From: Stenotrophomonas sp. ZAC14D1_NAIMI4_1
Lineage (GTDB): Bacteria; Pseudomonadota; Gammaproteobacteria; Xanthomonadales; Xanthomonadaceae
DNA length: 64,000 nucleotides
Direction of reading: 5' to 3'
Assembly: GCF_003086775.1 (NCBI RefSeq)
Contig: NZ_CP026001.1
Span: forward strand, 3,373,233-3,437,232
A program made the position numbers and the translations under genes. The notes under the pieces were generated by a model that had not been told where the DNA came from, did not search any database, and saw nothing but the letters and a program-made list of their open reading frames with translations. Shown piece by piece: positions 29,100 to 38,189 of this stretch; the stretch's first letter is position 1, and every line of letters begins with the position of its first letter.

Positions 29100-29821
29100 G
29101 GCGTCGGCTTCCGTGGCTGTACGTAACAGCGCCACCGCGCAGAAGCGGGGTGGCGGACGGTGCGGGTTGCAAACCGGTGCACATGCTAGGCCGGCGGGTC
29201 CGAAGACCCCCACGCACCGCCCGCCATAAAGGCCGACGGATTGCCAGCCGGCACCGTTTCAGGACGGTGCCGGCTGGCAAGCGCTTACTTCATGTGCAAC
29301 GGGTTTGCATGCCCGGCCACCCTTTTTCGGTGGCGCGCCATGGTGTCTACGCCTGCACGATCGATTCAATGAGAAAAATCCGAAAGGTCCGGAGGGAATC
29401 GAGCGTGCGGTGGGAAGTGTTGCATGCACGGGGAGCGCTGGATGCGACAGGAATAGGCGCGAATTTGCTGCTGCGCGGGCGAGAGCGACGCGCGGTGACG
29501 CAATCAACCCGCGCTTCAGAATGGCGCGTGACGTTTATCGCTTACCAGAAGTTGTATGCGGGGGTCGTGCGGGAAGTGCGAGTGGCGCGTGGCTTGGGAG
29601 AATCTGACGTGGATGGCCGATTTAGAGTGCCGGAAGCGACATGCTGGTGGCTCCGGTTCTGCCAGCCATGGCTGGCAATTTGGCGGGAGAGCCTGCCCCC
29701 CTCAAGGGCCGGGCGCCAGCAACGGAGACTGCTGGTTACAATGCAAAAACGGGTAAGTTGCAGCTCGCGCCTGTGGTGGAGCGCGGAAGGAAGCCAGATT
29801 CCAAAGAGATGAATTGTCGAA
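29100..29821. other. 722-bp stretch with no convincing gene
   Basis: It holds a perfect 17-bp hairpin at 29241-29280 and then sequence of lower GC. A 148-codon open frame begins at 29368 but has no recognisable protein character, no Shine-Dalgarno sequence and unusual Arg/Trp composition. A TGCCAGCC/GGCTGGCA palindrome at about 29661-29678 may be a decayed REP. It looks like degraded accessory DNA leading into the 145-residue gene. Confidence 0.6.
29241..29280. terminator. Perfect 17-bp hairpin
   Basis: Arms 29241-29257 and 29264-29280 with a 6-nt TTCAGG loop and no T-run after either arm. REP-like or a terminator of an unknown transcript. Confidence 0.5.
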
Positions 29822-30259
29822 ATGATCACAATACAGGCATATCCCGATGGCATCGACTGCACATGGTTGGGAATGGATCAACGTGGAACGGTTGCGGCCT
29901 TTGTTACTTCCGGAGAAGGTGAAATTCCAACAGCGCTGTTGATGCAAGCCAACGTTGATCTGCGCAATATCGAAACTCTCCTGATGGATCTTCCGGCAAC
30001 GGGAGATGTCAATTTACGCGCAAATTTTGCACGGCCCGACGACTTTCTGGATATAGCCTGTCGCGGGCTTTACGTGTACGACTGGAATGGCAGTAAATAC
30101 GTGCTTGTTGCAGAGCCAGAGATTGCGATTCACATCTCCGATCTTGAGAACAAATTGAAGCCCATTGCGAAACATGCAGTGTTTGATTCAATCGAGTTTC
30201 CCAAATGGGATGCCATTTCGGTTGGATCCATGATGGAAACAGTGCAGCCTGGGATGTAA
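29822..30259 (+). CDS. Hypothetical protein, orphan immunity-like, 145 aa
   Basis: A soluble acidic protein opening MITIQAYPDGIDCTWLGMDQ, with a beta-rich N-half and LVAEPEIAIHISDLENKL towards the C-terminus. The opening resembles small proteins found as stand-alone immunity-type genes near polymorphic-toxin tails, but no toxin fragment is recognisable beside it. Base composition is clearly more A+T-rich than the surrounding genome, with rare codons such as AAA, ATA and TTA, which points to acquisition by transfer. ATG 29822 lies after an A/G-rich AAAGAGATG tract. The immunity role is a guess from resemblance. Confidence 0.65.
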   Translation: MITIQAYPDGIDCTWLGMDQRGTVAAFVTSGEGEIPTALLMQANVDLRNIETLLMDLPATGDVNLRANFARPDDFLDIACRGLYVYDWNGSKYVLVAEPEIAIHISDLENKLKPIAKHAVFDSIEFPKWDAISVGSMMETVQPGM

Positions 30260-30354
30260 CTTTCCGGAAATTTCATTGAATCGGGCCGAGTTGAGTCGTC
30301 GCAATTTGCTGGCAGCGATCCAGCACCTGGCCATGCGACGGAGACTGCTCTGGC

Positions 30355-30403
30355 CAAAAAAGAAGCGCCGCGACCCCTCAGGGAGTCGCGGCGCTCTTTT
30401 TCA
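30355..30403. terminator. Bidirectional terminator between the 145-aa gene and purA
   Basis: GCGCCGCGAC..GTCGCGGCGC 10-bp stem flanked by an A-run on one side and TCTTTTTC on the other. It can stop transcription from purA (minus strand) and from the plus strand. Confidence 0.85.
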
Positions 30404-30422
30404 ATTGCACAGCGTTACCACC

Positions 30423-30446
30423 ACGCCGGGCATGGCCCGGCGCTAC
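30423..30446 (-). repeat. Single SMAG stem-loop (CGCCGGGC type)
   Basis: ACGCCGGGC-AT-GGCCCGGCG-CTAC, GTAG on the minus strand, 8 nt from the purA stop. Confidence 0.8.
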
Positions 30447-30453
30447 CGCCTAC

Positions 30454-32158
<1,705 letters not shown>

Positions 32159-32171
32159 GTGGGGCACTCCG

Positions 32172-32209
32172 GAAAAAACACGGGGCCCGGCATCTGGCCG
32201 GGCCCCGTG
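32172..32209 (-). terminator. Terminator of hflKC
   Basis: CACGGGGCCCGGC / GCCGGGCCCCGTG 13-bp perfect stem (32179-32191 and 32197-32209), followed on the minus strand by TTTTTTCC, 18 nt after the hflC stop. A textbook intrinsic terminator. Confidence 0.92.
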
Positions 32210-32226
32210 GGATCTTGCCGAACGAC

Positions 32227-33090
32227 TCAGCGGTCGCTCTTGAGGTACTGCAGGAACGGGTCGTTCTTGTCCAGCACGATAATGCCGTTGCCGTCGGTCA
32301 TCGAGCCGCGGTAGGCCTCCAGGCTGCGATAGAACGCATAGAACGACGGGTCCGCCGAACCGGCCTTGCCGTAGATGCGGGCGGCATCGGCATCGCCTTC
32401 ACCGCGCAGGCGCTGTGCATCGCGCTCGGCTTCGGCGATCAGCACGGTGCTGTCACGGTCGGCCTGGGCACGGATGGTCAGCGACTGCTCCTCGCCCTCG
32501 GCGCGCAGCTTGGCGGCTTCCTGCTTGCGCTGTGCGCGCATGCGCTCGTACACGTCGTTGATCACCTGGCTGTCGGTGGGCAGGTCGACCTGCTTGATGC
32601 GCAGGTCGATCATCTGCATGCCCAGCCCGGACACCGCTTCGTTGATGTCCTTGAGCTGCGCGGCGATCAGCTCGCTGCGGTCGCCCGACACCAGCTGCTG
32701 CAGGGTGCGCGAGTTGATCTGGTTGCGCAGCGAATCGGTGATGATCGGCTGCAGGCGCGCGTTGGCCACGCGCGGGTCACCACCGGTGGCACGGAAGTAG
32801 TCGCCCACGTTGGAGATGTAGCCGACGGCGAAGAAGTCGACGCTGACGTCCTTCTGCTCGGCGGTGAAGTAACGCGCCGGCGCCGTGTCCAGCACCTGGA
32901 AGCGGCGGTCGAACACGCGTACGGTTTCCACCACCGGCACCTTGAAGTGCAGGCCCGGCTTGATGTCCGAACGCACCACCTTGCCCAGGTTCAGGACCAT
33001 GGCGGTCTGGTCCTCGCGCACCACATAGACCGAACCCAGCAGGGCCAGCAGGGCCGCCACGGCGACGGCAATCCAGATAGAACTTCTCAT
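32227..33090 (-). CDS. hflC: HflC, FtsH-associated membrane protein
   Basis: A 287-residue SPFH/Band 7 protein anchored by one N-terminal helix (about 5-22: WIAVAVAALLALLGSVYVV), with the bulk in the periplasm. With HflK it forms the cage around the FtsH protease that modulates degradation of membrane and regulatory substrates. LNLGKVVRSDIKPGLHFKVP is the Band-7 opening, and the helical EAAKLRAEGEEQSLTIRAQAD segment is the typical coiled coil. Its start ATG 33090 overlaps the hflK stop (ATGA). Confidence 0.96.
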   Translation of the reverse strand: MRSSIWIAVAVAALLALLGSVYVVREDQTAMVLNLGKVVRSDIKPGLHFKVPVVETVRVFDRRFQVLDTAPARYFTAEQKDVSVDFFAVGYISNVGDYFRATGGDPRVANARLQPIITDSLRNQINSRTLQQLVSGDRSELIAAQLKDINEAVSGLGMQMIDLRIKQVDLPTDSQVINDVYERMRAQRKQEAAKLRAEGEEQSLTIRAQADRDSTVLIAEAERDAQRLRGEGDADAARIYGKAGSADPSFYAFYRSLEAYRGSMTDGNGIIVLDKNDPFLQYLKSDR

Positions 33091-34220
33091 CGGCTGCCCT
33101 CCTCACGGCCGCTCGGACGCCCGGTCGGGCGGGTCACGGCCCGGCCCGGATCACGGGAAACTTCGGTTGCGGTACCCGGCAGCGACGGCATCACCACGTC
33201 CGGGTTCGGCACCGCGGCCGGCGCCGAGGCGCTGGGACGGGTGTCGCCGGTCATCGGCACGTAGATCAGCTGGCGACCATCGCCACCGATCACCTTGCGG
33301 TTCTCGCTCAGCACCTGCTGCACGGTTTCCAGCCACAGGCGCTTGCGGGTGACTTCCGGGGCGTCCTTGTACTGGGCCTGCAGCAGGCTGAAGCGCTGTG
33401 CGTCACCCTCGGCCTTGGACACCACGGCCTGCTTGTAGCCTTCGGCGGTGGTACGGGCACGCGAGGCCTGGCCACGGGCTTCCGGCACGACCTTGGCGGC
33501 GTAGGCCTGGGCTTCGTTGATCAGGCGTTCCTTGACCTGCTGGGCACCGTTGACCTCGTCGAAGGCCGGCTTGACCTCCTCCGGCGGACGGGCGTCCTGC
33601 AGGGTCAGGCCGGTCACGGTCAGGCCGGTCTTGAACGCACCCAGCAGCGCCTGCAGGCGCTCCTCGGCGGCCACGGCCAGCGGGCCACGGTTGTTCAGCA
33701 CCGAGTTGAGGTCGGCGCGGCCGACTTCCTCGCGCACCGCGCTCTGCGCGGACTGTTCCAGCACCTGGTCGGCATCGACGGTACCGAACAGGTACTGCTG
33801 CGGGTCATCGATGCGGTACTGCACGTTGAGCGAGACGTTGACGATGTTCTCGTCGCGGGTCAGCACCGGCACCTGGATCGAGAAGGTCTTGATCTCGGTG
33901 GCATTGACCTTGGTGACCGATTCGATCGGCCACGGCAGCTTGAAGTTCGGGCCTGGGGTCAGGATCCGCGAGAACTGGCCGAAGCGCAGCACCACGCCAC
34001 GCTGCTGTTCGCCGATCAGCTGGAAGCTGGAGAACAGCACCAGCAACACCACCGCCGCCGCCACCCAACGCAGGATGCCGCCATCGAACAGGTCCTTCAG
34101 CGGCCCGGGCAGACCGCCCCAGCCACCACCATTGCCACCGCCGCGCGACCCGAACGGCCCGCGTCGATTGTCCTCGGGGCCTTGTCCGCCCTTGTTGCCG
34201 CCGGGTGTATTCCAGGCCAT
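33087..34220 (-). CDS. hflK: HflK, FtsH-associated membrane protein
   Basis: 377 residues. A Gly/Asn-rich cytoplasmic N-terminus (MAWNTPGGNKGGQGPEDNR), one transmembrane helix (about 52-72) and a Band-7/SPFH domain (IGEQQRGVVLRFGQF, LNVQYRIDDPQQYLF) are followed by a coiled coil and a Pro/Ser-rich C-terminal tail. It is the partner of HflC in the periplasmic FtsH-regulating complex. ATG 34220 (MAWN) is the family start. It is the first gene of the hflK-hflC operon, whose terminator is at 32172. hfq and hflX, the usual upstream neighbours, are not in view. Confidence 0.96.
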   Translation of the reverse strand: MAWNTPGGNKGGQGPEDNRRGPFGSRGGGNGGGWGGLPGPLKDLFDGGILRWVAAAVVLLVLFSSFQLIGEQQRGVVLRFGQFSRILTPGPNFKLPWPIESVTKVNATEIKTFSIQVPVLTRDENIVNVSLNVQYRIDDPQQYLFGTVDADQVLEQSAQSAVREEVGRADLNSVLNNRGPLAVAAEERLQALLGAFKTGLTVTGLTLQDARPPEEVKPAFDEVNGAQQVKERLINEAQAYAAKVVPEARGQASRARTTAEGYKQAVVSKAEGDAQRFSLLQAQYKDAPEVTRKRLWLETVQQVLSENRKVIGGDGRQLIYVPMTGDTRPSASAPAAVPNPDVVMPSLPGTATEVSRDPGRAVTRPTGRPSGREEGSR

Positions 34221-34372
34221 GCACGCTCCATCAATATGTGGGCTGCGGCGCGGGCCCTTCCCGCGGCGCCAGCCGTGAATCTTCACCGATCATACAAGAT
34301 GGGGCGGACTGGCAGGTTTGAAAGGGCCCTGACCGGGTAATGTGGCGTTTTCCTCGAAGTCAGGCAGCGCCG

Positions 34373-35368
34373 ATGGCCCCCACCACCCCGTTCACCGCCT
34401 TCCGGATCGAAAACGACGATGCCGGCTACCGCAGCGGCCTTGTCCAGCTGGGCGTGGACGACCTCAGCCCCGGCCAGGTGCTGGTCCGCGCCCACTGGTC
34501 CTCGGTCAACTACAAGGACGCCCTGGCCGGCACCGGCAAAGGGAAGATCCTGCGCCGCTTCCCGCTGGTGGGCGGCATCGACGTGGCCGGCACGGTGGTC
34601 GCCTCCAGCGACCCGGCCTGGCGCGAGGGCGATGCGGTGCTGGCGACCGGCTGCGGCCTCAGCGAAACCCGTGACGGAGGCTACAGCCAGTACGTACGGC
34701 TGGAATCGCGCGCCGTCATCGCCCAGCCGGCCGGGCTGAGCCCGCGCGAGGCGATGGTGCTGGGCACCGCCGGCTTCACCGCGGCCCTGGCCCTGCTGCG
34801 CCTGCAGGACAACCGGCAGACCCCGGGGCACGGGCCGCTGGCCGTGACCGGTGCCACCGGCGGCGTCGGCGCGCTGGCCGTGGACATCTTCAGCCGTGCC
34901 GGCTACGAGGTGCATGCGATCAGTGGCAAGCCGGAGCAGGCCGCCTTCCTGCGCGACATCGGCGCGAGCGAGGTGCTGCCGCGCGAGGCGCTGGCCGATA
35001 CCGCGCCCCTGCAGTCGGCCCGCTTCGGCGGCGGCCTGGACAATGCCGGCGGATCGATGCTGGCCAGCCTGCTGGCGCAGACGGTGCCCTATGGCAGCGT
35101 GGTCAGTGCCGGCCTGGCCGCGAGCGCGAAACTGGAGATGACGGTAATGCCATGCATCCTGCGTGGCGTCTCGCTGCTCGGCGTGTCCTCGGCCAGCGCG
35201 CCGCGTGATCTGCGCGAGCAGGTGTGGGCGCGCCTGGGCGGGGAATGGAAGCCGCAGCACCTGGAGCGCATCTGCACCGCCGAAGTAGGCCTGGCGGACC
35301 TGCCGGGCGTGTTCGAGCGGATGCTGGCCGGTGGTTCGCTGGGCCGCACGGTGGTGCGGATCGACTGA
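34373..35368 (+). CDS. YhdH/AcuI-family quinone oxidoreductase (acryloyl-CoA reductase-like)
   Basis: A 331-residue zinc-free medium-chain dehydrogenase/reductase. The opening FTAFRIENDDAGYRSGLVQL and SVNYKDALAGTGKGKILR are hallmarks of the YhdH/YhfP group, with the NADPH-binding VTGATGGVGALAVDIF Rossmann loop at about 155 and RGVSLLGVSSASAP. Characterised members (AcuI/YhdH) reduce acryloyl-CoA to propionyl-CoA. That is of interest because the window also carries the methylcitrate pathway, but the two are unlinked, so a functional connection is inference only. ATG 34373 chosen by family alignment. Divergent from hflK. Confidence 0.9.
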   Translation: MAPTTPFTAFRIENDDAGYRSGLVQLGVDDLSPGQVLVRAHWSSVNYKDALAGTGKGKILRRFPLVGGIDVAGTVVASSDPAWREGDAVLATGCGLSETRDGGYSQYVRLESRAVIAQPAGLSPREAMVLGTAGFTAALALLRLQDNRQTPGHGPLAVTGATGGVGALAVDIFSRAGYEVHAISGKPEQAAFLRDIGASEVLPREALADTAPLQSARFGGGLDNAGGSMLASLLAQTVPYGSVVSAGLAASAKLEMTVMPCILRGVSLLGVSSASAPRDLREQVWARLGGEWKPQHLERICTAEVGLADLPGVFERMLAGGSLGRTVVRID

Positions 35369-35456
35369 ACGTCGCAGGCAGGCGACGGACGGCAGCTACC
35401 CTACTCCCACCAGCAATGTGCCCGCACTACACTGCGGGCATGACACGGGGAACAAC

Positions 35457-35828
35457 ATGGCACGCATTCTGATCGTCGACGATTCACCGTCGCAGCTGTT
35501 GGGGATACAGCGCATCGTCGAGAAACTCGGGCACCAGATCCTGACCGCCACCGATGGCGCGGCCGGGGTGGAGACGGCCAAGGCCGAACTGCCCGACCTG
35601 GTATTGATGGACGTGGTGATGCCGAACCTCAACGGGTTCCAGGCCACGCGCACGCTCGCCCGCGACGAGGCGACCCGGCATATCCCGGTGATCCTGGTGA
35701 CCACCAAGGACCAGGACACCGACCGCATGTGGGGCATGCGCCAGGGCGCGAAGGCCTACATCACCAAGCCGTTCTCGGAAGACGAGCTGTCCGAGGTGCT
35801 GGAGCGGGTGTTCGCCGGCCAGGGCTGA
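35457..35828 (+). CDS. PilH/CheY-like single-domain response regulator
   Basis: 123 residues, a receiver domain only. It has the acidic pair in ILIVDDSPSQLLG, phospho-acceptor Asp in VLMDVVMPNLNG, Thr in ILVTTKDQ and Lys in AYITKPFSEDEL. The sequence (MPNLNGFQATR, TDRMWGMRQGA) is very like PilH/PilG of Xanthomonas and Pseudomonas type IV pilus chemosensory clusters. It stands alone here, without pilI/pilJ/chpA, so it is either an orphan pilH or a paralogue. ATG 35457 is preceded by a weak GGGG. Confidence 0.87.
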   Translation: MARILIVDDSPSQLLGIQRIVEKLGHQILTATDGAAGVETAKAELPDLVLMDVVMPNLNGFQATRTLARDEATRHIPVILVTTKDQDTDRMWGMRQGAKAYITKPFSEDELSEVLERVFAGQG

Positions 35829-35841
35829 GCCGCATGCGGTG

Positions 35842-35917
35842 GTAGTGCCGGCCGCTGGCCGGCAACCACGCATCACCGTCCCGCGTAATGACGTTGCCGG
35901 CCAGCGGCCGGCACTAC
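35842..35917. repeat. SMAG pair (GCCGGCC type)
   Basis: GTAG-TGCCGGCC-GCT-GGCCGGCA at 35842-35864 and the inverted partner ending CTAC at 35917, separated by about 30 bp. Sits between the convergent response-regulator gene and cbpA, 2 nt from the cbpA stop. Confidence 0.9.
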
Positions 35918-35919
35918 CC

Positions 35920-36813
35920 TCAGATTGTCTCGCCAAAGGCCTTTGCCAGGTTCCGGTAGGCCTTCTTCTGCGCGTCGTCGGTCGCCGCCGGTGCCACGAT
36001 CTCCAGCTCAACGATCTGGTCGCCATCCGGGCTGCCCGGCAGGCCGCGGCCACGCAGGCGCAGTTTGCGGCCGGCATCGGAATCGGCCGGGATCTTCAAC
36101 TCCACCGCGCCGCCCAGCGTCGGCACGCTGATGCTGGTGCCCAGCGCTGCCTGCCACGGCGTCACCGGCAACGTGTAGAGAATGTTGCGGCCATCCACTT
36201 CGAACTGCGGGTGGGCGGCATATTCCACTTCCAGCAGCAGGTTGCCACCGTGGCTGCCCTGCCCTGACAGGCGGATCACCTGGCCCGGGCGGATGCCCTT
36301 CGGCACGCGCACGTCCAGCTGCTTGCCGTTGACGGTGATGCGCAGGCTGTCACCGCTGTACGCCGCTTCCAGCGGCACCGACAGCTTGGCCCGGGTATCG
36401 CGGTTGGGCGCCTGGCCGTGGCTGCTGAAGCCCGGGCCGGGGCCCGCACCCTGCCCGCCGCGCTGGCGCGCGAACAGGCTTTCGAAGAAATCGCTGAAGC
36501 CGCCGCCGGCACCGCCGCCGCCGAACACTTCCTCGAAGTTGAAGCCGCCCGCACCGCCGTAGTTCGGCGGCACGTTGAACTCCTCGCCCGGGCGATAGCC
36601 CTGCGCGCGCAGCTGGTCATAGGCCGCGCGCTTTTCCGGATCGCGCAGCGCCTCGTAGGCCTCGTTGACCGCCTTGAACTTGTCCTCGGCGCCGGCCTCC
36701 TTGCTCACGTCCGGGTGGTACTTGCGCGCCAGCCGGCGGTAGGCGGTCTTGATCTCGGCCTCGCCCGCACTCGGTTCCACCCCCAGGGTGGCGTAGTAAT
36801 CCTTGAATTCCAT
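35920..36813 (-). CDS. cbpA: CbpA-type DnaJ-domain co-chaperone
   Basis: 297 residues. An N-terminal J-domain (1-70) contains the HPD tripeptide in RKYHPDVSKE. A Gly/Phe-rich linker (FNFEEVFGGGGAGGGFSDFF) is followed by two DnaJ C-terminal substrate-binding modules, with no zinc-finger region. That order defines CbpA/DjlA-class co-chaperones rather than DnaJ. It stimulates DnaK ATPase; CbpA also binds curved DNA in E. coli. No cbpM is next to it. ATG 36813 is the family start. Confidence 0.94.
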   Translation of the reverse strand: MEFKDYYATLGVEPSAGEAEIKTAYRRLARKYHPDVSKEAGAEDKFKAVNEAYEALRDPEKRAAYDQLRAQGYRPGEEFNVPPNYGGAGGFNFEEVFGGGGAGGGFSDFFESLFARQRGGQGAGPGPGFSSHGQAPNRDTRAKLSVPLEAAYSGDSLRITVNGKQLDVRVPKGIRPGQVIRLSGQGSHGGNLLLEVEYAAHPQFEVDGRNILYTLPVTPWQAALGTSISVPTLGGAVELKIPADSDAGRKLRLRGRGLPGSPDGDQIVELEIVAPAATDDAQKKAYRNLAKAFGETI

Positions 36814-37041
36814 CCAGCTACCTCGATCTGCTTCGGCCGCGCCGGTGGCGCCGCCCCGGGCTCATTCTACGCGCCGGCATGCTACGCCGCTGCCCGTGCG
36901 GCGCCGGTGAGGCCGTTTGATCCGGCGCAATGCACCTGCCGCCGCCCTGGCCCCAGGATGGGGCGTGCACACCGGTTTTCCAATGTCTTGACGCGTTCCT
37001 CCCACCCGCCCGACTAGCCTGCCCACCAGCAAGGAGTTCCC

Positions 37042-37524
37042 ATGACGATCCACGTTGGCGACCGCATCCCGGAAGTGACACTCAAGCGTATCCGCGAGGG
37101 CATCGAAACGCTGGACACCCAGGCGCTGTTCGAAGGACGCAAGGTCGTCCTGTTCGCCGTGCCCGGGGCCTTCACTCCCACCTGCTCGGCCCGTCACCTG
37201 CCTGGCTTCGTCGAGAAGTTCGCGGCGTTCCGCCAGCGTGGCATCGATGTGTACTGCCTGGCGGTCAACGACCCGTTCGTGATGAAGGCGTGGGCCGCCG
37301 ACCAGCACGTGCCCGAGGGCCTGTTGATGCTCTCCGACGGCAACGCCGAACTGACCCGTGCGCTGGGCCTGGAGCTGGATGCCAGCGCCTCGGGCATGGG
37401 CATCCGTTCGCGCCGTTACGCCCTGTACGTCGATGACGGCGTGGTCCGCGCCGCCTGGATCGAGGAACCCGGCCAGTTCGAGGTGTCCTCGGCCGACTAC
37501 GTGCTGGAGCACCTTCCCACCTGA
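37042..37524 (+). CDS. Prx5-type peroxiredoxin
   Basis: A 160-residue cytoplasmic thiol peroxidase. The peroxidatic Cys48 is in VPGAFTPTCSARHLPGF (the PxxxTxxC motif), and VYCLAVNDPFVMKAW and LSDGNAELTRALGL are Prx5 landmarks. A second Cys at about 73 could be the resolving residue, but in many members glutaredoxin or glutathione reduces the enzyme. AAGGAG lies just before ATG 37042. Followed 29 nt later by a ferritin-like gene, giving an oxidative-stress pair. Confidence 0.93.
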   Translation: MTIHVGDRIPEVTLKRIREGIETLDTQALFEGRKVVLFAVPGAFTPTCSARHLPGFVEKFAAFRQRGIDVYCLAVNDPFVMKAWAADQHVPEGLLMLSDGNAELTRALGLELDASASGMGIRSRRYALYVDDGVVRAAWIEEPGQFEVSSADYVLEHLPT

Positions 37525-37553
37525 TACCCCACTGCAAGAGGAACCGGCCAGCC

Positions 37554-38141
37554 ATGTCCAACAAGCCAGCCAAAGCCAGCAAGCCCGCCGCCAAGCCCAG
37601 CGCCCAGGTGCCCGGCATCAGTGACCGTACGACCCTGCGCGAACGCGCCCGCCGCAACATCGAGGACGGTGCGATCACCGACAGTTACAGCGCCGAGCGC
37701 AAGGTGGTGATCAAGCTGCTCAACGATGCCCTCGCTACCGAGTACGTGTGCGTGCTTCGCTATTACCGGCACTACTTCATGGCCAAGGGCATGCTGGCCG
37801 ATGCGGTCAAGGCCGAGTTCCTCGAACACGCGCAGCAGGAACAGGCCCATGCCGGCAAGCTGGCCGAGCGCATCGTGCAGCTCGGCGGCGAGCCGGATTT
37901 CAATCCTGACACCCTGACCGCGCGCTCGCATGCCGAGTACAAGGAAGGCAGCGACCTGCGCGACATGGTGCGCGAGAACCTGGTGGCCGAGCGCATTGCC
38001 ATCGACAGCTACCGCGAGATGATCAACTTCATCGGCGACCGCGATACCACCACCAAGCGCATCCTAGAGGAAATCCTGGCGCAGGAGGAGGAACACGCCG
38101 ACGAGTTTGCCGACCTGCTGGACGGGTGGATCGGGGAATGA
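37554..38141 (+). CDS. Bacterioferritin-like di-iron protein
   Basis: 195 residues. A Lys/Ala/Pro-rich N-terminal extension (about 1-45) is followed by a four-helix ferritin-like domain with the di-iron ligands: Glu in LATEYVCVLRYY, EHAQQEQAHAGKL, the Glu in ENLVAERIAIDSYR and EEILAQEEEHADEF. This resembles the bacterioferritin family of Xanthomonadaceae. No heme-ligand methionine is placed with confidence. It would oxidise and store iron, complementing the adjacent peroxiredoxin. AGAGGAAC precedes ATG 37554. Confidence 0.88.
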   Translation: MSNKPAKASKPAAKPSAQVPGISDRTTLRERARRNIEDGAITDSYSAERKVVIKLLNDALATEYVCVLRYYRHYFMAKGMLADAVKAEFLEHAQQEQAHAGKLAERIVQLGGEPDFNPDTLTARSHAEYKEGSDLRDMVRENLVAERIAIDSYREMINFIGDRDTTTKRILEEILAQEEEHADEFADLLDGWIGE

Positions 38142-38166
38142 TCGGCGCCACGGCGCCGTAATGTTG

Positions 38167-38189
38167 GTAGCGCCGGGCCATGCCCGGCG
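38167..38189 (+). repeat. Single SMAG stem-loop adjoining the pbpC stop
   Basis: GTAG-CGCCGGGC-CAT-GCCCGGCG at 38167-38189, immediately before the pbpC stop codon (38190). Confidence 0.85.

Noticed and set aside
29368..29812. 148-codon frame upstream of the 145-residue gene
   Set aside because: No Shine-Dalgarno sequence, odd Arg/Trp/Ser composition and no recognisable motif. Treated as decayed sequence.
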